DNA from: G963708325 sp963708325
GTDB taxonomy: Bacteria; Actinomycetota; Thermoleophilia; Solirubrobacterales; 70-9
Direction of reading: 5' to 3'
NCBI GenBank assembly: GCA_963708325.1
Contig: OY970203.1
Location: forward strand, 1,364,001-1,428,000
DNA length: 64,000 nt
The translations under genes were made by a program, and so were the position numbers. The notes beneath the pieces are model-generated. The model was not told where the DNA came from. It did not search any database and worked only from the letters and a program-made list of their open reading frames with translations. Of the stretch, positions 1-8,582 are shown one piece after another. How positions within the stretch are numbered: position 1 is the stretch's first letter; every line of letters begins with the position of its first letter.

Positions 1-207
1 GACGAACTTGCCGACCGCGGTCTCGGGGCCGAGCGGGCGCAGCAGCTCGACATGGCCGTCGCCGACGTCGAGCAGGACCGCCTCGACCCCCTGCGACTCG
101 ACCGTCTCACGATGCGCGACGGGCATCCCGAAGCCGCGCTCGTACAGCTCGATCGCGCCGTCGAGGTCCTCGACGGCGACGCCGACGTGGTCGATGCGGT
201 CGAACAT
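1..207 (-). CDS. mce: methylmalonyl-CoA epimerase, partial (C-terminus outside window)
   Basis: The first 69 codons of a vicinal-oxygen-chelate (glyoxalase fold) protein. It opens with MFDRIDHVGVAVEDLDGAIE, the usual start of methylmalonyl-CoA epimerases, which interconvert the (2R) and (2S) forms of methylmalonyl-CoA in propionate metabolism. His7 of the IDHVGVAV strand and the Glu of the GHVELL strand (about residue 54) match the first two metal ligands of the family. The ATG at 207 has no clear Shine-Dalgarno. The 3' half is cut off at the window edge, so the last metal ligand cannot be checked. A generic VOC protein is the alternative. Confidence 0.8.
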   Translation of the reverse strand, partial: MFDRIDHVGVAVEDLDGAIELYERGFGMPVAHRETVESQGVEAVLLDVGDGHVELLRPLGPETAVGKFV

Positions 208-238
208 CGGCGCCAGTGTATTGCGACGCGCGTTCGGG

Positions 239-1783
239 CTAGGTGCCGCGCTCGTCGGGCGGTTCGCTGGCGATCGCCTCGGCGCGCTCCGACGCCACGG
301 GTGCGTCGTCGGCCGGCGCCTCGTGCCGCGCCTTGGCCATGATCCGCTCGATCTCGTTCTGCTCGATCGCCTCGTTGCGGAGCAGCGTCTCGGCGATCTC
401 GTCGAGCAGGTCGCGATGGTCGGTGATCAGGCGGTGCGCGGCCCGATAGGCCTCGTCGGCGATCTCCTGCACCTCCTCGTCACGAGTGCGTCGCAGCGCC
501 TCCGAGACGCTGTAGTCATCGCTCGGCACCTGATGCGACCGGATCGTCGAGCCCATCCCGTACTCGTGCACCATCGAGCGCGCGATCGCCGTCACCCGCT
601 GGAGGTCGTCGGAAGCGCCGGTCGTGACGCGCCCGAAGGTGATCTGCTCGGCCACCCGGCCGCTCAGCAGCATCTTCATGTAGTCGAGCAGCTCCTCGCG
701 CGACTTCAGGTACCTGTCCTCCTGGGGTAGGTTGAGGGTGTAGCCGAGGGCCTTGCCGCGGGGGACGATCGAGACCTTCTGCACCTTGTCGACGGTCGGC
801 AATAGCTCCGAGACGAGCGCGTGCCCGGCCTCGTGCCAGGCGACGACGCGCTTTTCGTGGGCGGTGATCACGCGGCGCGACTGGAGCCCGGCGACCACCC
901 GCTCGAACGCCGCGTCGAAGTCCGACTGGGCGATGAAGTCGCGATCGTGGCGCCCGGCGAAGATCGCCGCCTCGTTGCAGAGGTTGGCGAGGTCGGCCCC
1001 GGTCAGGCCGGCAGTGTGGCGGGCCATGCGCTCCAGGTCGACGTCCTGGGCGAGCGGCTTGCCCTTCGAGTGGACGCCGAGGATCTGCTTGCGCCCCTCC
1101 ATGTCGGGCGGGGGCACGAACACCTGGCGGTCGAACCGCCCCGGCCGGAGCAGGGCGGAATCGAGCTTCTCGAGCATGTTCGAGGCCGCCATCACGACAA
1201 CGTTGTCCGCGGCGACGAAGCCGTCCATCTCGACCAGAAGCTGGTTGAGCGTCTGGTCGCGCTCGCCGGAGATGTCGGTGCCGCGCTTGGTCCCGACAGC
1301 GTCAAGCTCGTCGATGAAGACGATCGCCGGGGCGTTGTCGCGGGCCTGCTTGAACAGACGCCGGATCCGCGCCGCGCCGAGGCCGGCGAACATCTCCACG
1401 AAGGACGACGCCGACTGGCTGAAGAAGTTGGCGCCCGACTCGTGCGCGACCGCCTTCGCGAGCAGCGTCTTGCCGGTCCCGGGCGGCCCGTGGAGAAGGA
1501 TCCCCTTCGGCACCTTTGCTCCCAGCCGCTTGAACTGGCGCGGCCTCCGCAGGAACTCGACGACCTCGCGCAGCTCGTTCTTCGTCTCCTCGACGCCGGC
1601 GATGTCGTCCCAGGTCACAGCGCTCGAGGACTGGGGCTTGATCTGCTGCGGCTTGGTCCGGGGCATCAGCCGCAGGGTGCGCCAGACCAGGTACACGAGC
1701 GCGCCCATGAACATGATCGGCAGCCACGTGATCGCCCACTGCTGGAACTGGTCGTAGCTGATGTTGAGGATCGCCCAGGGCAT
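239..1783 (-). CDS. ftsH: FtsH-like ATP-dependent zinc metalloprotease with a shortened N-terminus
   Basis: AAA+ protease fused to an M41 peptidase, a membrane-anchored enzyme that unfolds and degrades proteins. Walker A GPPGTGKT lies at residues 99-106, Walker B IVFIDELD at 154-161, the second region of homology with LLRPGRFDRQ near 211-220, and the pore loop at MFAGLGA (131-137). The zinc site is HEAGH (317-321), with the third ligand probably the Asp of TTGASDDL (about 393). At 514 residues it is shorter than usual FtsH (600-700). Only one hydrophobic segment (about 15-36) precedes the AAA domain, so the second transmembrane helix and the extracytoplasmic domain are missing. All catalytic motifs are intact, so it should be active. 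No Shine-Dalgarno is seen before the ATG at 1783. Confidence 0.9.
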   Translation of the reverse strand: MPWAILNISYDQFQQWAITWLPIMFMGALVYLVWRTLRLMPRTKPQQIKPQSSSAVTWDDIAGVEETKNELREVVEFLRRPRQFKRLGAKVPKGILLHGPPGTGKTLLAKAVAHESGANFFSQSASSFVEMFAGLGAARIRRLFKQARDNAPAIVFIDELDAVGTKRGTDISGERDQTLNQLLVEMDGFVAADNVVVMAASNMLEKLDSALLRPGRFDRQVFVPPPDMEGRKQILGVHSKGKPLAQDVDLERMARHTAGLTGADLANLCNEAAIFAGRHDRDFIAQSDFDAAFERVVAGLQSRRVITAHEKRVVAWHEAGHALVSELLPTVDKVQKVSIVPRGKALGYTLNLPQEDRYLKSREELLDYMKMLLSGRVAEQITFGRVTTGASDDLQRVTAIARSMVHEYGMGSTIRSHQVPSDDYSVSEALRRTRDEEVQEIADEAYRAAHRLITDHRDLLDEIAETLLRNEAIEQNEIERIMAKARHEAPADDAPVASERAEAIASEPPDERGT

Positions 1784-1863
1784 GGTCAGGCTGCGCGCGC
1801 CGGCCCGCTCAGCCTGTATCGGCCGGCGGCGGCGATTTCTTCAGTTCCGCGTGCCTCTCCCAG

Positions 1864-2709
1864 TCAGCCAGCGCCCTCGCCCTCCGCCCGCAGGATCTCG
1901 GCCAGCGCCACCGTTCCCACCTCGAGTTGCTCGTCGCTCGGCTCGCGAGTGGCGATCAGGCGCTGGATCCCGTTGCCCGGCCAGTGGAAGGCTTGCGCAA
2001 GCTCGCTGTCGCTGTGACGCTCGCTCCAGGCGAACATCTCGACGGCCGCGGAGACGGCGCCGACGCCGACGAGGGCGCGCGCAAACGGGCCCGGTCGTTC
2101 CAGGGCGCGGTGCAGCACGAGCTGGCCGGCCACGGTCAGGGCCAGCATCGGCGCCACCAGGTTGGAGCCGCAGCGCTCGTGCTCCTTGGCCGCGTCCGCC
2201 GGGTCGAGGCTGCCGTGCTCGTAGGCCCCGATCGCCTTGTGCTCGACGCCGTGATAGGCGGCGAGGTCGGAGCCTCGCAGCGCCACCAGCGCCGGCAGCA
2301 GGCCGAGCGCGGCGCCCGCCGCCTCCCCCGCGAACCCGACCGGGCGACGCCGGCGGATCGCCGCCGTGGCAAGCGCGGTCAGCGCCATCGCGCCGAGCAC
2401 GTTGACGTCCTCGAAGGGAAGGCGGGCGGCGGGGAGGCGCCGCCGCACCAGCGGCAGCACCGCGAACGCCTCGGCAAGCTTGAGCGGGCCGCGCAACCCG
2501 GGCACGCGCCCCGCGAGCCCGGGCGCGATCGCCGGCTTCGCCCCCGAGGCGACGTGGATGCGGCCGTCGGGGCCGCGGGCAGCGGCGGCCCAGGCGGTCG
2601 GTCCGTGGATCAGAAGGCCGTTGCGCAGCGCCATCCCGCCGAGTCGCATCGGCGAGACGGCGTCCGCCGAGGGCTCCTGGCGGATGCCGTCCGCCGTCTG
2701 CTCGCTCAT
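1864..2709 (-). CDS. DUF1385 family membrane protein
   Basis: A 281-residue protein of the DUF1385 family, whose function is not established. Family signatures are LGGMALRNGLLIHGP near residues 23-37, YHGVEHKAIGAYEH in the middle and the following EHERCGSN block, whose His, Glu and Cys residues suggest a metal site (inference). Several hydrophobic stretches, around AMALTALATAAI and LVAPMLALTVAG, suggest membrane insertion. Its ATG overlaps the stop codon of the upstream M20 peptidase gene by 4 nt, so the two are probably translated from one message. Elsewhere the family often sits next to prfA and rpmE, which are not present here. Confidence 0.82.
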   Translation of the reverse strand: MSEQTADGIRQEPSADAVSPMRLGGMALRNGLLIHGPTAWAAAARGPDGRIHVASGAKPAIAPGLAGRVPGLRGPLKLAEAFAVLPLVRRRLPAARLPFEDVNVLGAMALTALATAAIRRRRPVGFAGEAAGAALGLLPALVALRGSDLAAYHGVEHKAIGAYEHGSLDPADAAKEHERCGSNLVAPMLALTVAGQLVLHRALERPGPFARALVGVGAVSAAVEMFAWSERHSDSELAQAFHWPGNGIQRLIATREPSDEQLEVGTVALAEILRAEGEGAG

Positions 2710-4031
2710 CCGAGCAGCCTCTGCGGCAGGTCCCAGAAGAACCGGGCGGCAAGCTCGACGTCCGCGACCGGGACACGCTCGTCGGCGCCGTGGACCAGGG
2801 GGATCGACTCGGCCAACCCCATCGCGCTCTGCGGGCAGAACCCGAACACGGTCGTTCCGAAGGCCTCGCGGAACCAGTGGCTGTCGCTGAAGCCCGGCAT
2901 CACCAGCGGCAGCACCTCTGCCCCGGGATCCGCCCGCGAAACCCAGTCGGCGATCGCCTCGGCAAGCGGCCCCTCGGGCTCGGACCGGTTGCCGACCACG
3001 CGGTCGACGAACTCGATCTCCCAGTCGCCGTCGCCGAGGAGGTCCTCCACCCGGCGCCGCACCTGCGCCTCACCCATCCCCGGCGGCACCCTGCAGTCGA
3101 CGAGCACCTCGCAATGCGCGGGGACGACGTTCTCCTTGTCGGACGCCCGAACCTTCGTCGGCGTCAGGGTCACGCCGAGCATCGGCTGGGCGAGGAGCTC
3201 GGCGAACAGGGGGTGCGCCTCGCGGACGCGCGCGACGGCCTCGCCGACGTCGGCGACCTCACCGCCGAGAAGCGTCGCGAGGAAGCGGCGCCCGTCATCG
3301 GAGTCCTCGAGCGGCGGCTGGGCGCGCAGCCGCTCCAGCAGCGGCGTCATCTTCAGCAGGGCGTTGTCGCCGATCGCCGGGATCGAAGCATGGCCGGCGA
3401 TGCCCCGGGTGCGGAGCTGAAAGCGGAAGACGCCCTTCTCGCCGAGCGCCAGGGTGTAGAGGCGGCGGCCGTCGAACTCGACGACGGCTCCGGCGCCCTC
3501 GTTGACCGCCAGGTCGCAGCGCACCTTGTCGGGGTGCTCCGAGCAGAGCCAGCGCGCCCCGAGCGCCGCCCCCATCTCCTCGTCGGCGGTGATCACGAGC
3601 AGCAGGTCCCCACGCTGCGGCCGCCATCCGCTCCGCGCCAGGGCGCTGGCCGCGGCCACCTCGGCCGCGACCTGCCCCTTCATGTCCAGGGCCCCGCGGC
3701 CCCACACCTCGCCGGCCTCGACATCGCCGCTCCACGGGTCCCTGGTCCAGTCGCGGCGGTCGGCTGGGACGGTGTCCACGTGGCCGAGGTAGGCGAGCAC
3801 AGGCCCCTCGTTGGCGCCGCCCAGGCGCGCCACCAGGTTGGGCCGCTCCGGCTCGCGGGCGATCAGCTCGCAGTCGAACCCGGCGTCGGCCAGCAGCTCC
3901 ATCAGCTCGACCTGGGCGCCACGCTCGTTGCCCGGCGGATTGACCGTGTCGCTGCGGATCAGGCGCTGCAGGATCCTCACCGCGTCGGCCCCGAGGGCCG
4001 ACGGCTCGACCGCGGTCGCAGTTCCCTCCAT
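2706..4031 (-). CDS. M20 family metallopeptidase (ArgE/DapE/CPG2-like)
   Basis: A 441-residue dinuclear zinc hydrolase. GHVDTVP (83-89) supplies the first His and the Asp with its neighbouring catalytic Asp, GRGALDMKG (111-119) the bridging Asp, and ADEEMG (149-154) the catalytic Glu pair. The dimerisation domain follows, and PGFSDSHWF near residue 385 carries the last His. Family members remove acyl or amino-acid groups from amino acids and peptides in the cytosol; the substrate cannot be read from the sequence. The ATG at 4031 stands back to back with rarA, and the last 4 nt overlap the DUF1385 start. Confidence 0.88.
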   Translation of the reverse strand: MEGTATAVEPSALGADAVRILQRLIRSDTVNPPGNERGAQVELMELLADAGFDCELIAREPERPNLVARLGGANEGPVLAYLGHVDTVPADRRDWTRDPWSGDVEAGEVWGRGALDMKGQVAAEVAAASALARSGWRPQRGDLLLVITADEEMGAALGARWLCSEHPDKVRCDLAVNEGAGAVVEFDGRRLYTLALGEKGVFRFQLRTRGIAGHASIPAIGDNALLKMTPLLERLRAQPPLEDSDDGRRFLATLLGGEVADVGEAVARVREAHPLFAELLAQPMLGVTLTPTKVRASDKENVVPAHCEVLVDCRVPPGMGEAQVRRRVEDLLGDGDWEIEFVDRVVGNRSEPEGPLAEAIADWVSRADPGAEVLPLVMPGFSDSHWFREAFGTTVFGFCPQSAMGLAESIPLVHGADERVPVADVELAARFFWDLPQRLLG

Positions 4032-4082
4032 CCGTGGCCAGCTTACTCCCCCGTCCGGGACCGGTCGGCGGCGGGCTCCCCC

Positions 4083-4088
4083 TATCGT
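4083..4088 (+). promoter_or_regulatory. -10-like hexamer of a probable leaderless rarA transcript
   Basis: TATCGT ends 8 nt before the rarA ATG at 4097 and there is no Shine-Dalgarno between. The spacing puts the expected transcription start at or next to the A of the start codon. The same arrangement recurs before other genes in the window. No convincing -35 is visible. Confidence 0.4.
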
Positions 4089-4096
4089 TGACCGCG

Positions 4097-5440
4097 ATGG
4101 AGCGCCTGTTCGACACGCACGAGCAGACGGGCCGGCGGACCAGCGTCCCGGCCGCGGAGATGCCGCTGGCCACCCGGATGCGGCCGCGGGCGCTCGACGA
4201 GTTCGTCGGCCAGGAGCACCTGCTCCACCCCGGGTCGGCCCTGCGGGCGGCGATCGACTCCGGCGAGCCGCACAGCGCCGTCTTCTACGGGCCGCCCGGG
4301 AGCGGCAAGACGACGCTGGCGCGGATCATCGCCTCCTCCTCGAGCTGCGCCTTCGAGGAGGAGTCCGCCGTCGCCGCCGGGCGCGCCGAGGTGCGCGCAG
4401 CGATAGAGCGCGCCGAGGAGCGCCGCCGCGCCGGGGACCGGGCCACGATCTTCTTCCTCGACGAGATCCACCGCTTCAACAAGGCGCAGCAGGACGCCCT
4501 GCTGCCGGCGGTCGAGGAGGGGCTTCTGACGCTGATCGGGGCGACCACCGAGAACCCCTACTTCGAGGTCAACTCGGCGCTCCTGTCCCGCTGCCAGGTG
4601 TACGAGTTCCGGCCGCTGGAGGCCACGGAGGTCGAGGTCGTGATCCGCCGGGCGCTGGCGGACGAGCGCGGCGTCCACGAGGGTCCGCAGGTGTCAGACG
4701 AGGGCATCACGATGCTGGCGGCGCGGGCGGGCGGCGATGCCCGCGTGGCGCTGGCGGCGCTGGAGCGCGGCGCCCAGATGGCGCGTGAGGCGGGCGATAC
4801 CGAGATCGGCGTGCGCCAGCTCGAGGAGGCGCTGCAACGCAAGGCGCTGCTCTACGACCGCGAGGGCGACAAGCACTACGACTACATATCGGCCTGGATC
4901 AAGGCCACGCGGGGATCGGACGTGGACGCCTCCCTCTACTACCTGGCGGTGATGCTGGAGGGCGGCGAGGACCCCCGCTTCATCGCCCGGCGGATGGTGA
5001 TCCTGGCGTCCGAGGACATCGGCAACGCCGACCCGCAGGCCCTCGTCGTCGCCAGCGCCGCCGCCGCCGCGGTCGATCGGGTCGGCCTGCCCGAGTGCCG
5101 CCTCAACCTCGCCCAGGCCACCGTCTACCTGGCCCTGGCGCCGAAGTCGAACGCGTCGTACCGGGCGATCCAGGCGGCCACCCGCGAGATCCGCGAGCAC
5201 GGCGCCAAGCCGCCGCCGTCATACCTCCAGGACGCGCACTACCCCGGTGCGAAGAAGCTCGGGCGCGGCACCGGCTACCGCTACGCCCACGACGAGCCAG
5301 GTGGCGTCTCCGAGCAGGAGCTGATGCCGGAGGGGCTGGAGGGCGAGCGCTTCTACGAGCCCACCGAACGAGGCTTCGAGGCGGAGCTGCGCGACCGCCT
5401 CGAGCGGCTACGCAGTGCCCTTGGCAAGCGACGCGACTGA
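4097..5440 (+). CDS. rarA: replication-associated recombination protein A (RarA/MgsA AAA ATPase)
   Basis: A 447-residue clamp-loader-related AAA+ ATPase that acts at stalled replication forks. Walker A GPPGSGKT lies at 65-72, Walker B with LDEIH at 121-125, then the family-typical ENPYFEVNSALLSR segment with the arginine finger, and a C-terminal MgsA tetramerisation region containing DIGNADPQAL and the YPGAKKLGRG block. The reading frame is open back to a GTG at 4034, but the conserved N-terminus begins at the ATG at 4097, which also fits the -10-like TATCGT 8 nt upstream. It is divergent from the M20 gene and separated by only 65 nt. Confidence 0.93.
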   Translation: MERLFDTHEQTGRRTSVPAAEMPLATRMRPRALDEFVGQEHLLHPGSALRAAIDSGEPHSAVFYGPPGSGKTTLARIIASSSSCAFEEESAVAAGRAEVRAAIERAEERRRAGDRATIFFLDEIHRFNKAQQDALLPAVEEGLLTLIGATTENPYFEVNSALLSRCQVYEFRPLEATEVEVVIRRALADERGVHEGPQVSDEGITMLAARAGGDARVALAALERGAQMAREAGDTEIGVRQLEEALQRKALLYDREGDKHYDYISAWIKATRGSDVDASLYYLAVMLEGGEDPRFIARRMVILASEDIGNADPQALVVASAAAAAVDRVGLPECRLNLAQATVYLALAPKSNASYRAIQAATREIREHGAKPPPSYLQDAHYPGAKKLGRGTGYRYAHDEPGGVSEQELMPEGLEGERFYEPTERGFEAELRDRLERLRSALGKRRD

Positions 5441-5485
5441 GCCGCGCCCAGCGACCGTGTGAGCCCGGGTCAACCGAGCGCGCCG

Positions 5486-5491
5486 TAGAAT
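5486..5491 (+). promoter_or_regulatory. putative -10 element of the aldehyde dehydrogenase gene
   Basis: TAGAAT lies 31 nt upstream of the ATG at 5523 and leaves room for a short leader with the Shine-Dalgarno GGGAGGAA. No good -35 match is seen at the usual distance, so the call rests on the -10 and its position. Confidence 0.35.
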
Positions 5492-5522
5492 CGCCGCACC
5501 GCCGTCTCCCCGGGAGGAATCG

Positions 5523-7133
5523 ATGGAAGCGACCACCGCACCGAAGAAGCCCGCCGCCAGCCGTAACGGCAAGCAGCTGGAGTCGTTCAACCCCGCCACC
5601 GGCGAGCTGGTCGGCGCGGTGGACACGCTGACGCCGCGGCAGGTGCAGGCGGTCGTGGACGACGTCGCCGAGGTGCAGCCGTTCTGGGCCCAGCTTTCGC
5701 TCGCCGACCGCGCCGGCTACATGCGACGTGCCGCGGACGTGCTGCTCGAGGACCTCGACGAGATCGCCGAGCTGCTCACCCGCGAGCAGGGCAAGCCGCG
5801 CGCGGAGGCCTACACGATGGAGGTGATCCCGACCATCGACATCCTCCACTGGTGCGCCGACAACGGGCCGAAGATCCTCGCCGACGAGAAGGTGCGTATG
5901 GCCCAGGCGCTGTTCCTCTCCAAGAGCAGCTTCTTCAGCTACGAGCCGATCGGCGTCGTCGGCGTGATCGCGCCCTGGAACTATCCCTGGTCGATCCCGT
6001 TCGACGAGGTGGCGATCGCGCTGATGGCCGGCAACGGCGTCGTGCTCAAGCCGGCCAGCCTGACCCCCCTGCTCGGCGAGCGGATCCAGCAGGTGTTCGA
6101 GAAGGCCGGCTTCCCCGAGGGCCTCGTGCGCACTGTCCACGGCGGCGGCCGGATCGGCGACGCGCTCACCAAGTCCACCGCGGGGAAGATCCTCTTCACC
6201 GGATCGGTGGACGTCGGCCGCAAGGTCGGCGAGGCGTGCGCCAAGCTGATGAAGGGGTCCGTGCTGGAGCTGGGCGGCAAGGACCCGCAGATCGTCTGCG
6301 CCGACGCCGACCTCGCCAACGCGATCTCCGGGGCCGTCTGGGGCGGGTTCGCCAACGCCGGCCAGACCTGCTCGGGGATCGAGCGCACCTACGTGCTGCG
6401 CGAGGTCGCCGACAGGTTCGTCGAGGGGGTCGTGCGCGAGACCGAGCGTCTCACCGTCGGCGACCCGATGGACTGGAACACCGAGACCGGGCCGATGGTC
6501 TCCCAGGAGCAGTACGACCTCGTCTGCGAGCTGGTCGACGACGCGATCGAAAACGGCGCCGAGCGCCTCTGCGGCGGACCGATCGACGTCCCCGGCTTCT
6601 CCGGGCACTTCATCGCCCCGACGGTGCTGACCAACGTCAACCACGAGATGCGGATCATGCGCGAGGAGATCTTCGGCCCGGTTCTGCCGATCGTCACCGT
6701 GGACTCCGAGGAGGAGGCGATCGAGCTGGCCAACGACTCCGAGTTCGGGCTCGGCGCCTCGATCTGGACCAAGGACCGGGCCAAGGGCGAGCGGATGGCG
6801 CGGCGGATCGAGTCGGGGATGGTGTGGCTGAACGACCACTCCTTCAGCCACGCCGCCTGCCAGTGCTCCTGGGGAGGCGTGAAGAACTCCGGCCTGGGGC
6901 GCTCGCACTCGAAGTTCGGCTTCTACGAGTGCGTGAACATCAAGAACGTCTCCTGGGAGCCCGGCCTCGCCCGCGACCTCTGGTGGCAGCCGTACGACCG
7001 CACGCTCGGCGACGCGGTGCGCGCCTCCGCGCGGTTGATCTACGGCCGCAACGGAGGCAAGCTGGCCGCCCTTCGCGAGGGCGCCGTGCCGCTGCTCAGG
7101 GTGGGCGCGAAGACCCTTCGCAAGGGTCGCTGA
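5523..7133 (+). CDS. NAD(P)-dependent aldehyde dehydrogenase family protein
   Basis: A 536-residue aldehyde dehydrogenase that oxidises an aldehyde to a carboxylate, or to an acyl product, in the cytosol. Landmarks are APWNYP (150-155), the FTGSVDVGRKV cofactor-binding segment, the general-base Glu249 in LELGGKD, the nucleophile Cys283 in AGQTCSG, and the EIFGPVLPIV motif. A strong Shine-Dalgarno GGGAGGAA precedes the ATG. It is longer than the usual 480-500 residues because of a C-terminal extension after the last conserved motif (NIKNVSWEPG onward) that is rich in basic residues. The substrate is not predictable. Confidence 0.9.
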   Translation: MEATTAPKKPAASRNGKQLESFNPATGELVGAVDTLTPRQVQAVVDDVAEVQPFWAQLSLADRAGYMRRAADVLLEDLDEIAELLTREQGKPRAEAYTMEVIPTIDILHWCADNGPKILADEKVRMAQALFLSKSSFFSYEPIGVVGVIAPWNYPWSIPFDEVAIALMAGNGVVLKPASLTPLLGERIQQVFEKAGFPEGLVRTVHGGGRIGDALTKSTAGKILFTGSVDVGRKVGEACAKLMKGSVLELGGKDPQIVCADADLANAISGAVWGGFANAGQTCSGIERTYVLREVADRFVEGVVRETERLTVGDPMDWNTETGPMVSQEQYDLVCELVDDAIENGAERLCGGPIDVPGFSGHFIAPTVLTNVNHEMRIMREEIFGPVLPIVTVDSEEEAIELANDSEFGLGASIWTKDRAKGERMARRIESGMVWLNDHSFSHAACQCSWGGVKNSGLGRSHSKFGFYECVNIKNVSWEPGLARDLWWQPYDRTLGDAVRASARLIYGRNGGKLAALREGAVPLLRVGAKTLRKGR

Positions 7134-7145
7134 GCGCCGCTCAGC
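7112..7145. terminator. two back-to-back hairpins between convergent genes
   Basis: GACCCTT-CGC-AAGGGTC (7112-7128) is followed with no gap by GCTGAGC-GCC-GCTCAGC (7129-7145). Both have perfect 7-bp stems and 3-nt loops. The first sits in the last codons of the aldehyde dehydrogenase. The second contains both convergent stop codons. There is no U-tract on either side, so this may be a bidirectional pause or terminator, or an RNA-stability element. Confidence 0.5.
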
Positions 7146-8514
7146 TCCCCTTCAGGCGGGAGACGGCGAAGACCGACCCGGCGCCCACGTCGGTCTCCCC
7201 GACGATCGCGATCCTGCCGCTGCTGTCGATCGCAACGCCTTCTGCGCGCTCGGACGCGGCGCTGTTGGACGAGAACCCGAACGTCTTCGTTCCGTCACCC
7301 GAGAACGAAGGGTCGAGGCCACCGCCGGCCCGCACCCGTGCGACTGCGAACTCCTCACCGGGCACACCGCCCTCCGCCGAGTACCCGGCGACGACGATCC
7401 GGCCGGCTTGGTCGATCGTCACGGCCCGACCGTAGTCCGGCGCGGCCCCGCCGTAGTCGCCCTGGTCGATGGCGAGCTTTCCGTTGCCGGAGAAGGCGGG
7501 ATCGGGGACGCCGTTCGCTTTCAGGCGAAGGACGGCGAAGTCATAGTCAGCGGGGTTCGGACCGCGCGCGGCGTAGCCGGCGGCAACGGCCCTGCCCTGC
7601 CGGTCGATCGCGACGTCCAGCGCAGTGTCGCTCTGGCCGCCGTTCGCCGACATGTTGACCATCCGCCTGCCGTCCGTCGAGAAGCTCGAGTCGAGGTTGC
7701 CTCCCGCCGTCAGGCGGGCGAGCGCGAAGTCGTACTCCGCGGTGGTGCCGTTGAAGGCCTCGCCCGCGATGACGACCTTGCTGCTGCCGCGGATCGCGAT
7801 TCCGGCGGGAAAGGCACCTCCACCGCCGGGAAAGCCGAACACCCGCCGACCGTCGGACGAGAAGTGCGGGTCCAGGCCGCCGCTCGGCGTCAGTCGGGCA
7901 ACCCCGAACCGATCGCCGGCGGGCAAGTTCTCCGCCGCCCCGACGGCAATCCTTCCCTGGGGATCGAGCGCGAGATCCGTACCGATATTCCCGGTGGACC
8001 CGGGAAAGCCGAACGTCCGCCGACCGTCTCCGGAAAAGCTGTGGTCGAGATCGCCATTCGGCTTCAGGCGCGCAACGGCGACCAGACTTGGACCGGACGC
8101 GTCCGGATAGAACGTGCCGGCGAGGACGATCCGTCCCTGCTGGTCGATCGCCAGGGCCCGGGCGTCGGACTTCCCGCCCGGGAAGGCAAAGGCTCGCTTC
8201 CCGTCGGACGAGAAGCTGCCGTCGAGGCTTCCGTTCGGCTTCAGCCGCGCGACCCCGTCGACGCTGGGGCTGAAGCTCGATTCGGTGGTGCCGGCGACGA
8301 CGATCCGCCCGCCGCCGTCCACGGCGACGTCCGAGGCCGCGCTGGAGGAGCTGTCCGGGAAGCCGAAGGTCCGCTTGCCGTCGGAGGAGAAGCCGTGGTC
8401 GAGCTGGCCGGCGGCGGCCAGCGCCCGTGCCGCAAGGACCGCCAGCGCGAGCAGGCACACGGATAGCGCCAGCAACGCCCGCTTCCCGCGGATCCCTCCT
8501 CCCTTGCCCTCCAC
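7141..8514 (-). CDS. secreted delta-60 repeat (beta-propeller-like) protein
   Basis: A 457-residue exported protein. The frame is open to 8646, but that would run past the divergent ccmA start, so the GTG at 8514 is chosen. It gives a signal peptide with KR followed by ALLALSVCLLALAVLAARAL. The mature part holds seven copies of a roughly 60-residue unit opened by G-x-LD-x-x-FS-x-DG-x-R-x-F-x-F and followed by GRIVVAG strands, the uncharacterised delta-60 repeat family, which probably folds as a propeller. The protein ends with a partial unit (SSGRIAIVGET...). Members are extracellular and of unknown function. It lies between the Ccm operon and the dehydrogenase without an evident functional link. 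Confidence 0.85.
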   Translation of the reverse strand: MEGKGGGIRGKRALLALSVCLLALAVLAARALAAAGQLDHGFSSDGKRTFGFPDSSSSAASDVAVDGGGRIVVAGTTESSFSPSVDGVARLKPNGSLDGSFSSDGKRAFAFPGGKSDARALAIDQQGRIVLAGTFYPDASGPSLVAVARLKPNGDLDHSFSGDGRRTFGFPGSTGNIGTDLALDPQGRIAVGAAENLPAGDRFGVARLTPSGGLDPHFSSDGRRVFGFPGGGGAFPAGIAIRGSSKVVIAGEAFNGTTAEYDFALARLTAGGNLDSSFSTDGRRMVNMSANGGQSDTALDVAIDRQGRAVAAGYAARGPNPADYDFAVLRLKANGVPDPAFSGNGKLAIDQGDYGGAAPDYGRAVTIDQAGRIVVAGYSAEGGVPGEEFAVARVRAGGGLDPSFSGDGTKTFGFSSNSAASERAEGVAIDSSGRIAIVGETDVGAGSVFAVSRLKGS

Positions 8515-8569
8515 GATGCAATCCACCGTACGCTGCTTCGCAGCGCCCGTCAAACCCGCACGCGCCCGG

Positions 8570-8575
8570 TAGATT
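8570..8575 (+). promoter_or_regulatory. -10-like hexamer of the ccm-hem operon (probably leaderless)
   Basis: TAGATT ends 7 nt before the GTG of ccmA with no Shine-Dalgarno between. A weak -35 candidate GTCAAA is at 8549-8554, slightly too close at 15 nt. It is the only promoter-like site seen before the long co-directional run to birA. Confidence 0.4.
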
Positions 8576-8582
8576 CGGCTGC

